Assembly: GCA_910574455.1 (NCBI GenBank)
Contig: CAJSYZ010000011.1
Coordinates: forward strand, 3,022,941 to 3,086,940
Source: Trichaptum fuscoviolaceum
Lineage: Eukaryota > Basidiomycota > Agaricomycetes > Hymenochaetales > Trichaptaceae
Length of the DNA: 64,000 bases
Direction of reading: 5' to 3'
The notes beneath the pieces were generated by a model that made no database searches, was not told the origin of the DNA, and saw nothing but the letters and a program-made list of their open reading frames with translations. Positions 43,592-54,563 of the stretch are shown here, piece after piece. Within the stretch, counting starts at the first letter, position 1; each line of letters starts with the position of its first letter. The position numbers and the translations under genes were made by a program.

Positions 43592-44717
43592 CTTGGAATC
43601 GTAAAAACGTTGAAGTCGTGAGTAGGCCTAGGAGGGGAGGAGAGAAAGAAAAGGGGTGAAGACGGCACTCAAGTCTTGGGAGGGGACGATGAAGTAGGTG
43701 AGCGCAAGTCCTAAGAGAGCGATTCAGTACTTATAGCGTCTCTAGATGTCGTCCTGAAGTATTGGCCTAGCCGACACGCCTGTTACTCCTGAATGTCCGA
43801 GACGTGGAGCCTAAGACGCTACTGGTTGAGTAAGATTCGGATAATAGCAGTGTCGGATGTGTTAGTGTTGCGTTGCTTCGACGTGAGAGAGCGATGATTC
43901 ACCTTTAGAGGCCGCCAGACTGTCTCAGAATGCCCGGCTCGGAAGCGTTTAATGACAGACTTGCGTGGAGCATTTGGATGTCGACTGATCGACAGGACAG
44001 TCTCGCTGGTCTCTTCCTACAGACTTAGCGAACATTGCAGCACTTGCTTTTTCTAATCGCAACGAAGCATACGCAATATGTGTGTTGAAATGCTCGCCTC
44101 GGCCATGCACTGCAAACTTCTACGCTTTGCCGCTGGAGAGACTCGATGTGAGTTGGCTAAGATGATCGGAAGCAGATGTCAGGTCTCAGAGTAAAGAGCC
44201 GGATGTCTCAGCGACATACCATCGTGCGTCATTTTGTGGTCGATCACGATCCAAACTGGCGCAGATTCGGAAATCCAGCCCGGCATGTTTCAGACGTCCA
44301 TCGTTAAGCAACCAAATGCAGATTATCTCAACCCATCTATACACAGGGAGAAAATGAAAAGAGCGAGTAAAGGTTGAAAGGGCCCAGCGGGAGCACTCAA
44401 AACGAATAGAGTTTGCAAGTGTTCGGTTCATTAGGTACGCAGATAACGATCGACCTTAGTTTGGCATAGGATCTATAAATCGCCAACCTTAGATGCTTGT
44501 CGCATCTTATCAACCTGCCGACTGCCGACTCGTTAGCACAATGGGATCATTATTTTCAGTGACGCGATTGTAGGCTTGCATGAAATGCTTTTAAACAAGA
44601 CACCACAGCAGTTCCATTACACTGTTAAGCAATTAAAACATACAGTTCTTCGTGACAAGACAGGTTGTTCCAAAGACCTCTCAAAATTGGGCAAGTTATT
44701 AGCGAGTGAGTTTTTCA
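43592..44717. other. Intergenic, no gene seen
   Basis: This is 1.1 kb between the mucin-like gene promoter and the 3' end of the phosphatase gene. I see only short, unsupported frames. A further 3' exon of the phosphatase gene could lie at the right edge. Confidence 0.45.
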
Positions 44718-46511
44718 TCAGAAGAGTGCTATACATCGAAATGCATTCATTAATTGGGTTGTACGCGATTTCATAAACTCTTTACATACCCTGCTGTGTA
44801 CTGCGCCAGTCCTAGCCTTCCTACCGACCGAGACGAGACCCAAGAACCCGAGGACGATGAGGGCGAGTAATATCACCACTGCCGTCACCGCTGCACCGAC
44901 CACTCCAGCAGCTGCAGGGCTCAATGTGTGGTGATGGACTGCAGTCTTAGCAGAGGCAGCCGCTGACGCGAGAGCAGGGTTATCGCAAGTACCACAGCCA
45001 CGGTCCTGGGAGTTCGCGCATGCGATACACCATTCCGCTGTGGTGTTGATTGCGGCGAACTGGAGCTTGGATTTAAATAGTGAGAGAGGGATATCGCTTG
45101 ACTGCCCGAACATGTTATAAGTATTGAAAACATCGTTTGTTCCGTTTTTGAAGCGCATTCTAATCATCGGATCATTGGAAGTGGTACCTTCGCGCACTTC
45201 GTAGACAACGGCAGCTGCATATTCGACTAAAAACAATAACTTCAACATTCTAGATCTAAATGTGGTAGAATGTTGCGCACCGACTCCCGCAAGTTGAGGG
45301 TAGGTTTGTGCAACACCCGTCATGTTGAAAAGTGAGATGAAGGGTTTGTAGCTAATCGCCTCGTAGACAAATTTTAGGGGATCTGATGCGTTAGCAATGC
45401 TTTCGAAGCCGGAGATAATGGATGGGAGCATAGCCCTTCCAGCAACTGCCAGAAATTCGTTTCAATATTGTCATTTATTTCCGGAAAGGATACATACTAT
45501 TTCCAATGCCGTCCACTTGAGGAGAGCTGAAGACACCATATTCGTGGAAATTGGCAAGAGCACGAACTCGATTTAGGTATCCGACAGGTAAATTGTTTGC
45601 AAATGTCGCGTTATGGATGGATTGCACGTTCATGTAATCAAAAATCTGTAAACAATGCGTAAGTAATGGGGAGTGGCTGAGCAGCTGCATGTCCATACGT
45701 TCCACTGCAAAAAGGTGAGAAAGAATCAGTTTTCGGCTGATTGTAGCTGGATTACAGCTGGATTATTTGCTAACCATATTCTCCAGCGTGACTGCTCGCC
45801 CGTCAAGAAAAGGCGGAAGCGATTGCAAGAATGCGGCATTTTCAGAAGCAACTTGCTTAAACAATGTCGAGTTGTAGAAAGCCGCTGTGGCTTGATTGAA
45901 GGTCTTGGTCGATGGAAAATTAGCCGATGGACAAAAGCCAGCACAGATCAACACATACGTTGCAACTTGTATAGCCCTCCAAGGAGACGTCCTCATCAGG
46001 CTCCACCGACTCGACTGCAATCAATACTTAGCATAAAGTGCGAATCATGTGCACTTGACGTACTCGGGACATACTGATAGCCACCCAGAGGCGCGACCAC
46101 TGTGGTACCATTCGCCAGGGTAGTGTTGTAGTTAGTCGTTGCCGGCCAAAGTCCTTGAACTACCGAGATGGACGAGTCGAAGATAACACCGCGTTCGCCA
46201 CCAGCATCGGCACGCACATGGACCTGGGTCTGGTCAAAAAGTCCGGTACTGATGCCTTGAACAAGCGTCGAAGATCCGTTCTGTAGGTACAGCGAACGAA
46301 GCTGCTCTCCGAGCTGAAACTCTTGAAGCTAGAGGAGCAAGTTGGTCAGATCAGACAATAACATTCTATGGAAGTATGCACGACGAACGTTACCGAGCGG
46401 TGTGATCTGAGTCAAAGACGCCGAATATGTGAGCGGGTCCTGGTAAAACCCTTCACGATCGCCATGGCGCGCGATGACAACCACACCGATAACATTGTCT
46501 GAACTCGACAT
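44718..46511 (-). CDS. Histidine acid phosphatase-like protein, membrane-anchored
   Basis: The first exon (start 46511) contains V-I-A-R-H-G-D-R-E-G-F-Y-Q-D-P, matching the R-H-G-x-R catalytic loop of the histidine phosphatase (phosphoglycerate-mutase-like) superfamily. Later exons give V-R-A-D-A-G-G-E, G-P/A-L-G-G-Y-Q-Y-V-P, F-L-D-G-R-A-V-T-L-E-N-M, I-F-D-Y-M-N-V-Q-S-I-H-N and N-F-H-E-Y-G-V-F-S. The C-terminal exon has C-I-A-C-A-N-S-Q-D-R-G-C-G-T-C and a single TM helix (G-V-V-G-A-A-V-T-A-V-V-I-L-L-A-L-I-V). The catalytic His is in place; the motif's final Pro is Gly-like (R-E-G). No N-terminal signal peptide is apparent, so orientation depends on the C-terminal TM. The C-terminus may be longer: a GTATGT donor follows A-V-H-S-R, and the read-through stop at 44718 is a fallback. 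A paralogue lies upstream at 47344-49075. Confidence 0.78.
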
Positions 46512-47343
46512 ACTTGACTTTCAATGTGTTTAAGGCTCAAGAGGAGGTGGGTGGAAGGTCCTTGACGAGGAAAGGCCGCTCGGGAGGGCAGAGCATATTT
46601 CCAAAGGGACTTTATAGTCCCCAGAATAAATGGCGTGGCTCGAGACTGGGAGCACGCGGACACCTGAAATAGCGGAAGAGCATCAAGCTTCCAACTTCCC
46701 TCGGCCGTACCTTCCTCTCATCTTATCCGAGTAACAAGATCACACCGACGCATGGTGTTCACTGGTGCTTTTCTGTGCACGGTATGACATGCACCTGACA
46801 GCCTGTGATGGATTTGAGAAGGAAGAAAGGTACAGACTGCAGAGGGGAAAACCGTTACTCAAGCAAGCAGCTCACCTCCGAAGTATAACAATTACAACAG
46901 CGACCGGTAGTATTGCACCTCAATATTAAGGCGGGCACATATCGATACCGCGCAATGCGTAAACCGGTGAGTGCGAGAAATAGTGCGACAGTAGGATGAT
47001 GTGCAGAGTGTTCAAGTTGTCACGGTAAAACGGGAAACGCCAGCGTCTATTTGGTTATGTAAGAAGGGCCGTGTAGTATGTGATGGCCGAAGAAAGCTCA
47101 AAAATATGTACAATGCGATAGAGAAAAATGCACAGGATGAAAGGCAAATATGCGAGAATGACAGAAATATGCAGCAGAACATACTAATGCAGAACAAGAA
47201 AGGGAGATGTCCGAGAATCACGGCTTCTTGACAACACTCAATACATGACTTGGTCTAATCCGGACCCCCCATGATTCCTCCTTTAGAAACGAGCTTTTGT
47301 CGGGTCATCATAGTACTAATGCGCATAAGCTCAGTAACGTCAC
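46512..47343. other. Intergenic, no gene seen
   Basis: This is 832 bp between the phosphatase paralogues, containing the promoter of the 44718-46511 gene. A purine-rich plus-strand stretch (47040-47220) has open frames on both strands but no recognisable product. Confidence 0.45.
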
Positions 47344-49075
47344 TTAGTGCTCCATGTATTGATAGTCAAATACCTGATGAACACTCGTGGGGAGCGGTTC
47401 ATTGCCTGTGAGCTTCGGGTGTTTGCGGTTCTTGAACAGCTTTGTGATGCCAAGGACAGTGAGAGCGACAGCTGTAAAGACCGCGGAGAGTTGGACACTC
47501 CTGGAATTCAGGATCTTAGCTGTGCATGATTCGGAGTCAGCAAATCGAACATCTTCGAACGTCGGGAGATTGAATGCCGGGGGCTTGCAGAGATTGCATC
47601 CGCGTTCAGTACGCTGACCGCACTCCGCGCACCATTGAGCGGTGTCATGGATGGCGGCGAGCTGCGTGACCATTAGCCGACAGTTACAGCTACTGAATAG
47701 AGAAAAGCTTACGTCGAGACGGTAGATCAGTTCGTTGAGAGCAATGTCATCCTTGCGGTTGAAGAGGTGAATGGTGTGGAATTGGTCAGAGGTGCCATTC
47801 TTGAACTTTGTGCGGAGGAATGTCTCCCCTTCCTCGTTGTTCCGAACTTCAAAAGCGATGGCAGAGCCGTAGGCCGCTGTAAGATTTGCGATGTCAGTCT
47901 GTTGAGAAAAGAAAGCACAAAAAAGCTACTTACGAAGCCCGTTGAGTTCAGGATACCGGACATCGATGCCAGTGAGGTTGAAGAACGAGATGAAAGGCTT
48001 ATAGCTGATCTCCTGGATTACGAAGGAGAGCGCATCTTTCTCATTCGAAATGCGCTCCAGAGAAGAAATCAACGACGGCAGAATAGTGCGCCCCGCAACT
48101 AAGTTTCGAAAGGGCGGTTAAAAAGGACAGTAATTCATATCTTTACGGGGGACGTACCATTTCCGATACCATCCATCTGCTTGTCAGTGAAGACAGCATG
48201 TTCATGGTAGTCAGCCCAGAACTGCGCCTGTTGAAGGAAGGACGGGGGAAGACGGTATGCGTAGGTCTCGTTGTGTATGTAGTTGTAGTTGATGTAGTCG
48301 TTGATCTGTCAAATGAAACTTGATAAGTAATAATCATAATTGCACTAATGCTTAGAGGCTCGTACGTTCCACTGTTTTAAGGGATACAAATCAGCAAATA
48401 CTTCATTATATATCAATTAGGTAAATGTCTCACCATGTTCTCCAGAGTGTTCGGAATACCATACAAATACGGCTTCACCGCTTGAAGGAAGGGCTCAGCT
48501 TCCTTCGCCTTCTCCTTGAACTCAGGCGAGTCATACACGGCCTTCGTGTGCTTCTCAAAGTTCGGGCACGAAGACCAACCCTCAAGCTGGATGCTCTGGC
48601 CTGGCTCGACAGTCTCAATCGCAATGTACTGGTAGCCACCAAAAGGACCGACGACAGTCGTGCCGTTTGCGAGGCTCGTGCGCGACTTCGGCGTAGGCGG
48701 GAAAAGCCCCTGGAGGAGCGCTACAGCGGAGTCGACGATGGCGCTGCCCTCACCGCCGTTGTCAGCGCGGATGAGCAATTGCCTGTCGTCAACAACATCG
48801 CTCTTGATACTGGGAATAAAACTCGGTGAGCCCGGGTTTAGGTACTGTGCCCTGAGGAACGACCCAAGTTGGACCTCCTGCGCCTAGATTTGGTAGATGA
48901 ATGATTAACATTTGTTCGCTATTTCAATAAACATGGTAGGGCTCAGAACACGCACCTGGCCCAAAGGTGTGAGCTTGGTATAGCTCTGATGGTAGGTGTA
49001 AGGGTCCTGGTAGAACGGCGTGCGATCGCCGTACATCGCGAGGACGATAACACCAAGCATCCCTGCTGAGGCCAT
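47344..49075 (-). CDS. Acid phosphatase paralogue lacking the RHG motif
   Basis: This is a paralogue of 44718-46511 with matching exons. The start M-A-S-A-G-M-L-G-V-I-V-L-A is followed by M-Y-G-D-R-T-P-F-Y-Q-D-P where the relative has R-H-G-D-R. The catalytic Arg and His are therefore replaced by Met and Tyr, and the nucleotide reading (GCG ATG TAC GGC GAT CGC) is unambiguous. The remaining family landmarks are kept: I-R-A-D-N-G-G-E, G-P-F-G-G-Y-Q-Y, I-P-N-T-L-E-N-M, Y-H-E-H-A-V-F, C-A-E-C-G-Q-R-T-E-R-G-C-N-L-C and a C-terminal TM-like stretch (S-A-V-F-T-A-V-A-L-T-V-L-G-I). Histidine phosphatases need that His as the phospho-acceptor, so this is probably a catalytically dead pseudoenzyme, although the frame looks maintained. 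The last exon ends Y-Q-Y-M-E-H-stop at 47344. Confidence 0.78.
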
Positions 49076-49744
49076 ATTTTTGAATATTGTTGAAGTGATA
49101 AAGAGCTGGAGATAGAAGAGTCCCCAAGGGAAAGTGATAGCGAACCTCCACTTCAGCAGTCCTTCGTGCTTAAGTATTCCTTGCTTGTGGCGCACGCACG
49201 TTAACCAGAAGGTAGACGCACGGTAGGGCGTTCGCAATAATCCACTTCATAGTCACGGCACGTGGATCAGCTTAGCATTAGCTCGGATGTTTGATAGTGT
49301 TCTTCCGAGAAAATGAGGGAATAATCTTGGGTCGACATGGCCCGAGAAGAACTTCGATTGTCTAATCGGCGTTCAGCTGTCAATATTCCACTGTATGTTT
49401 CAATTGCTGTGGATTCGTTTGGAGAAAACTCAATGAAAAGGCAGCAGATGCATTAACTTCACACCTTACATCCATGTTGCAGACACGCAGTGAGTCCGTG
49501 AAAGAGGTTGAAGGGATGCATGCAATTGGTCAGTGATGGACGTGCGTCTCATCTCAAACTGCCTCCGGGATTCATCACTGAGTTTTTACAGCATGTAGTG
49601 CCAAGGTCGCGGGGAAGGTGGAAATATGGTCACAGCAGTTGAGTCCTGTCCTAATTTGTTCTACAAGAGACAGTCTAGAGCCTAAAATGGATTCAAGGAA
49701 CGAGGATGAGCCATTGAAATGAATGGAACCCGGATAAACGTACA
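49076..49744. other. Intergenic, no gene seen
   Basis: This is 669 bp between the pseudo-phosphatase start and the SRP72 stop. Nothing coding is supported. Confidence 0.5.
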
Positions 49745-50853
49745 CTATTTTCTCTTCTTCTGTTGCTTTACACCTCCTCCAGACTTCGGAGCCTCCACAG
49801 TGCTCCCCTGCGTAGCACCTCCTCCAACTCTCCTCCGTCTCCCAGATCCTTGTCCAAATGTACTCCTCTCGCTCTTTTTTAGCCACCGCTCCGGGTCCGG
49901 AGGAGGCGTAACGCCTGGGACAACACCTTTGGGAACACGCGACATCCGCACTTTCTTCTCCGGCCGACCTGATCCAACCGACGCCTCCGGGGGAAGAATT
50001 GCAACACTAGGGATTGGCACGCTACCCCCGGGAGGAGCCGGCGGAGGGGCAGTTTCTAAGCTATTAATGACAGAAGACGGGAGCGCATCAAGTGCTTGAA
50101 GGTATCCAGTCGACAGAAAGTCGAGGTGGGCTTGCGCGGCATTCATGTTTGTGATTAGATCCGCGTGCTCTTCGGGATCCTTGACAAAGTTACAGATATG
50201 CAGCATCAGCTGAGGACTGACACTCGGCGGGTAACTTTAGTTTACATACCGCGGATGATGAATCAAGAAGTTGGCTGTAGATATCAAAAGCACCTTGATA
50301 GGCACATTGGCGGTAAGCCTGAAGGCGTGTTAAGTCAAGGTAATGACAACAATCAAGGAAAGAACGTACTAGTTGCGCCTCTAGATGCTGTATCCCCCGG
50401 TCATTAACGCCAGCAGGCCTTGACCCTTTCATATGAGAAAGAACTTCCTTCGCTTCAGGCTCCTTGCGTAGACGGTATAGTGCATAGGCTTTCTCAAACT
50501 CGTGGCTTTGCTCGGTTCCCAGCGCCTGAAGTAGCCCGAGAGCAGTGTCGTACTGCTCTGCTTGTAACAGTAGGAAAAGCTTGGCCCGCAGAGCATCTTC
50601 ATCTGTTGCATCCACGCGTAGAACTATATGATCCGGAAGTCAATGATAGAGCGGGATGGTAATGCGTGTTCTGCATACTCTTATCGCACGTTTTCAATGC
50701 GTTCTTGAAGTGTCCTCCGTCGATTTGCGCAATGAGCGACTTGTAAAGCCGTCGAGATCTTTCTTCAGGACTCAGCTGCTTTTTCGTAGCATGCCTGTGC
50801 CTTGACCTTGCTTGAGAATTCTTTGAGGTATTTACAGGAATCTTGGGAGGCAT
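49745..50853 (-). CDS. SRP72: Signal recognition particle subunit SRP72, shortened
   Basis: The start at 50853 opens a basic N-terminus followed by the first TPR-like helices (Y-K-S-L-I-A-Q-I-D-G-G-H-F-K-N-A-L-K-T-C-D-K). An intron leads to I-L-R-V-D-A-T-D-E-D-A-L-R-A-K-L-F and further TPR helices. After the second intron the protein reads D-P-E-E-H-A-D-L-I-T-N and then, within about 50 residues, reaches P-P-P-D-P-E-R-W-L-K-K-S-E-R-S, the C-terminal SRP72 RNA-binding signature, and a Lys-rich tail. SRP72 binds 7S RNA with SRP68 in the cytosolic SRP. Canonical proteins are 600 residues or more; this model is only about 330, so most of the central TPR solenoid is absent. The frame across the junction is open, which argues against a simple frameshift. 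The start lies 132 bp from the pinin start on the other strand. Confidence 0.82.
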
Positions 50854-50985
50854 AACAATGAGAGTTCAAGTACAAGAATGATGATGAACGCCGCAGCTAC
50901 TGAATGTCCTAAAATGGACCAAGTGTGGAATTTGGACGCTTGCTCACCTTCCAGACACCGTCATCAAGCGACACCAGCCTCTACG
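50854..50985. promoter_or_regulatory. Bidirectional promoter, SRP72/pinin
   Basis: Only 132 bp separate the two divergent start codons at 50853 (minus) and 50986 (plus), so a shared promoter is likely. I see no convincing TATA box; the spacer is mixed in composition. The arrangement couples a secretion gene with an RNA-processing gene. Confidence 0.55.
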
Positions 50986-52147
50986 ATGTCGACGGAAGAG
51001 TGAGTGATAAGATTCTACAGACGTTCTGAAGCTTATATCACTCTTTTGATAGACCTCAACCAGCAGGTTCGACGTCGGTCGACACTGACGCAACAATGCA
51101 AGATGTTCCAGGAGACGGAGCAGCAGCTGAACCATCGGCTGCGCTATCTGGTAGGAAACGACCCCGGATAGACATTAAAGCCCTTGGTGTTGGTACTGGA
51201 GAACGAAAGCGCGGTAAATCTATGTTTGGAGTCCTTCTCAACACGTTGAACAAAGCCAAGGCTGAGGACAAGGAGCGAAATGCTAGCGAAGCGGTGTGTT
51301 CTTCCTACCTCCGATGGTTAAAGGACATGCATACTAATGATGCTTCATTGGGTAGGCCAAAAAGAGGCAGTTGATTGAACAAAGGTTGCAGAATAAGTTG
51401 AGAAAAGAGACTGATTCCGTCAGGCTAGCTGAAGAAGCAAAAAAAGACAAGGTTTCTGCGAATCGTAAAGAAGAGGATCTTCAATTAAAGGATTCAATTG
51501 TACGAACTGGACTTTCTCTCATCCAAGCGTGTTTCTAACTCCATTTCGTGTACAGCATAAGCTCCGTAGAACACGACTTCCACACTTATCGAACTTCCTT
51601 TCGACTTCTGATGTTGTACCTCGGGAGTCAGATTCGGACGAGCCTGACTCGTCTTTCCAACTCTCATCGCTTTTACCACCTCGAGCCCATCCACCACCAT
51701 TATACTACCTTCCCGCGGTCTTGACACCTGCGCAGGAGTCCTTTCTGACCAAACGGAAAGCACAGGTATTGATTGTTCTAAACCATCCACACATAGCCTA
51801 ATCGTCGTTGTCTCTTATAGGTAAAGGAGGCTGCGGAGAAGGAATGGGAGCAATTCAAATCAGACCGTACCAGTGGCATTGACGAAATTATGGCACTACG
51901 CAAAAAGGCACAAGCTTATGAGGAGACCAAGAGTGCCGAAAAGCGAGAAAACGGCACTGCCGAACCACAGAGCGCTATTGAGGAATCAGGGCAGGAGTCT
52001 CGAGGAGGCGAAGCAAAGGGCGTCGAGATGGACCTGGATAGCTCTGTCAAAGAGGACAGGGAACGAGAACTCGAAAAGAAGTCCGAGCGCCCGAGCGGCA
52101 CTGGTAATGGAGCGGGCGGGGATGATGATGATGCTGTTGAGTATTAA
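50986..52147 (+). CDS. Pinin/SDK/MemA-domain protein
   Basis: The first exon is only 14 nt (50986-50999, M-S-T-E-E), spliced to 51053-51293 and further exons. The pinin core is clear: R-K-R-P-R-I-D, then K-S-M-F-G-V-L-L-N-T-L-N-K-A-K-A-E-D and, after an intron, A-K-K-R-Q-L-I-E-Q-R-L-Q-N-K-L-R-K-E, a charged coiled coil. The following exon has P-P-P-L-Y-Y-L-P-A-V-L-T-P-A-Q-E, matching the W/Y-x-P entry of the domain's second half. The C-terminus is Glu/Lys-rich and ends D-D-D-D-A-V-E-Y at 52147. Pinin-family proteins are nuclear and associate with the exon-junction/splicing machinery. No signal or TM is present. The gene is divergent from SRP72. Confidence 0.85.
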
Positions 52148-52477
52148 TCTAGTTTATTATATTGCTGGTATTTTTGTATTGTTTTCGTAGCCTTCATGAA
52201 TTCGACACTGACCCTATTTAAACGTCAAGAATCACGTCTGAGAGCCCTTTCAAGAGGCTTCTGTTCGTTGTATGGCCTAGAACATTCAAGCCAGAGATAA
52301 TATACACGTTACACAATAACAATGAAAAAAGAATACAAGTCGAGCAGCTTTTCATGAAGGACTATTGAAGACAGAAAATGGTGAAACTTGTACCAGCATC
52401 AGATTGGGAATGACCAGCCAGTTTACGTTTACTTGCAAGACACAATCAACGTTCGACTAAACATAGATCTGCTTATC
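52148..52477. other. Intergenic, convergent 3' ends
   Basis: This is 330 bp between the pinin stop and the BTB gene 1 stop. No gene is seen; 3'-flanking sequence for both. Confidence 0.5.
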
Positions 52478-53834
52478 TCAAATACCGAAAACAGAACGTG
52501 CGTCAGCAACGTCCTCGTCAGAGAAACTCGAGTTCTCAACGACATCTTCCGTAACAGTCGATTGAGCATCATATTCTTGTACGTTCGTTACGGGATAATA
52601 AGCACCCTCGGGCACCCTGGGTGGCATGATAGGTTGGGGTGGTTGTATGTAGTCAACATAAGATGTATAAGACGGTTTCGCGTATTGCACTGGCGGTTGG
52701 AGAGGAGACGGCGCTCTATGATAGCCACCCCAGCCGCTTACCCAGCCATTACTCGGTGGAGCTTGAGCATAGGAGAAATGCGGCCCGGAGCAGTTGCTGT
52801 GTTTGTCACCACCGTTCTGCACCGGCGCATAGTCATGCTCGGAATGTGCAACGGACTCGCCATCGGCAGTACTCGTCTTCTCCTCGAAGCGCCTTTTCCG
52901 AATTTTCTCGCGCAGCTCGGCGAGGTGCAAGACAGTGTCCAGGCCAAGCTTCTCCCCTTCGAGTTTTGAAATGGGTGCCTCCCGTGCCCCGAGAGCTGCG
53001 TATGCCTTCGCGAGCCACCCATAACAAGAGTCGATCTCGAAGTTGCGTGCCATGAGAGCCTTATCCACAGCTGGGACCTGCAGGTTATCCAGCTCGCGCA
53101 CAGCTAGGTCTTTGATCTTCGGGAACTTCCAAATGTGTGAAAGGCGTAGAATTGCTGACCACCGTTCCACAGTCGCTTTGTAGTGATAGTGTCTGTCATG
53201 AGGAAGTGAAATTAGATAGGCATTTCACAGATAACGAGTGAACCTGTAGACAGCACGTCTCACGAAAACTGAAGATATAAAGCCACAATCTTCTGAGTGA
53301 TATGTACTCACTCGTTATAGAAAATCCACAAAAAGCTTTCGAATTCCTCAATCGATACATCGTTCAAGGGAATGGGCCGAGAGTCGGAGTACCCCACGGG
53401 TTCAGCGCCAGTGCGTGTCAAAGATTGAGCGGAAAGCAGATCCTTAAACTTTGCGGACTCGCGAACGAAGAAGTGTCGATGCACACGAAACAACTTCTTC
53501 CCAACCTACGATTAGTTAATGAGGGATAAGCATGATTAGCACAGTACTCTTTCTTCGAACTTGGACTTACTAAGAAGACGACATCACCGCCTGCGATGTA
53601 GTAGTTAGGATGCTTGTTGATCAGTTGAACATCGTCAAGCCTGAGGTCAGAGAGGGATTGGAATTGGTCGTTGAGAGACATGATGCTCCAGTCTTCCAGT
53701 TCAGCACTATCGGAAACTGACGCTAGTTCAAAGGAAGAGACAGAAGACGTGGGCGAGGATAGAGAATCAAAGTCGTCGCGGGAGATATCAGATGCTGAGG
53801 CGCAGTTGAGTGCAGGAAAGCTGAGAGATACCAT
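52478..53834 (-). CDS. BTB/POZ protein, array member 1
   Basis: The start at 53834 opens a Ser-rich N-terminal region of about 70 residues with acidic patches. The BTB domain begins H-P-N-Y-Y-I-A-G-G-D-V-V-F-L-V and, after an intron, L-F-R-V-H-R-H-F-F-V-R-E-S-A-K-F-K-D-L-L, then E-E-F-E-S-F-L-W-I-F-Y-N and, after another intron, W-S-A-I-L-R-L-S-H-I-W-K-F-P-K-I-K-D-L-A. A helical segment and a disordered Pro/Tyr-rich tail follow, ending S-V-F-G-I. This single-BTB architecture is greatly expanded in Agaricomycetes; roles as Cullin-3 adaptors are possible but unproven. It is the most diverged member of the four-gene array and the only one with the long Pro/Tyr tail. Confidence 0.82.
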
Positions 53835-54563
53835 TTAGGCACCCCTCTCGAGATCTGGACTTAAATATACTCGAGGCTCTGCGCTCCATTGTCCTCGGGT
53901 GCTGACTGAGTGCACCCTTTCCAAGTATACCAGTAAGGAATGCACAATAGGTGCGAGCGTCTGCGTTCGTGGTACTTCGCTCTATATGGCGGAATGAAAC
54001 TCGGAGGCGGTGTTGTATTTGGTTGATCTTGATGCCAGCAGAAAGCAAACCAATTCCGAGCGAAATAGCATTTGGATTCGTCTTCAATTCGTGTATGTGA
54101 TGCGATAACCGAAGTACAGAGATCAGTCTACCCCAGTTCCAGTGGTATTGGCAAACAAGACACAGCACTGAGCAAAGATTAAACTGTAGTAGACTCAAAT
54201 GCCAGAGCGCCCTCTTCAGGCCGGGTTTGGATTTGAATCTCCGATTCTCGCCGCCCCGACTCCGAGCCAAAGTCAAAGTCGAACTCAGGCTACTAGTAGT
54301 ATAGAATGTCCTCCGTACAGGAAGGGGAAGTCATAATCACTGTAATACTGAACCGTTTCGAATTCGTAAGTACTTAGTCTTCGATGGATACTCCTTATCT
54401 CAATATTAAGACATCTCCCTTTACATTTGAATTAGCACTTGTTTTCAATTTCAGTTAGATTACACTACTGTACATTTTTGAAAGTTATCATTTCATAATT
54501 ATAACGTTCAAGCACTACAAGTCGAAACCTCTTGACAAGAAAGCTAACAAAGATACATCTGCT
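53835..54563. other. Intergenic within the BTB array
   Basis: These 729 bp hold the BTB1 promoter and the 3' flank of BTB2. A 162-codon minus-strand frame at 53788-54276 overlaps the BTB1 start and has no recognisable family; I treat it as chance. Confidence 0.45.

Noticed and set aside
53788..54276. 162-codon minus-strand frame upstream of BTB member 1
   Set aside because: It overlaps the BTB1 start in a different frame and has no domain features.
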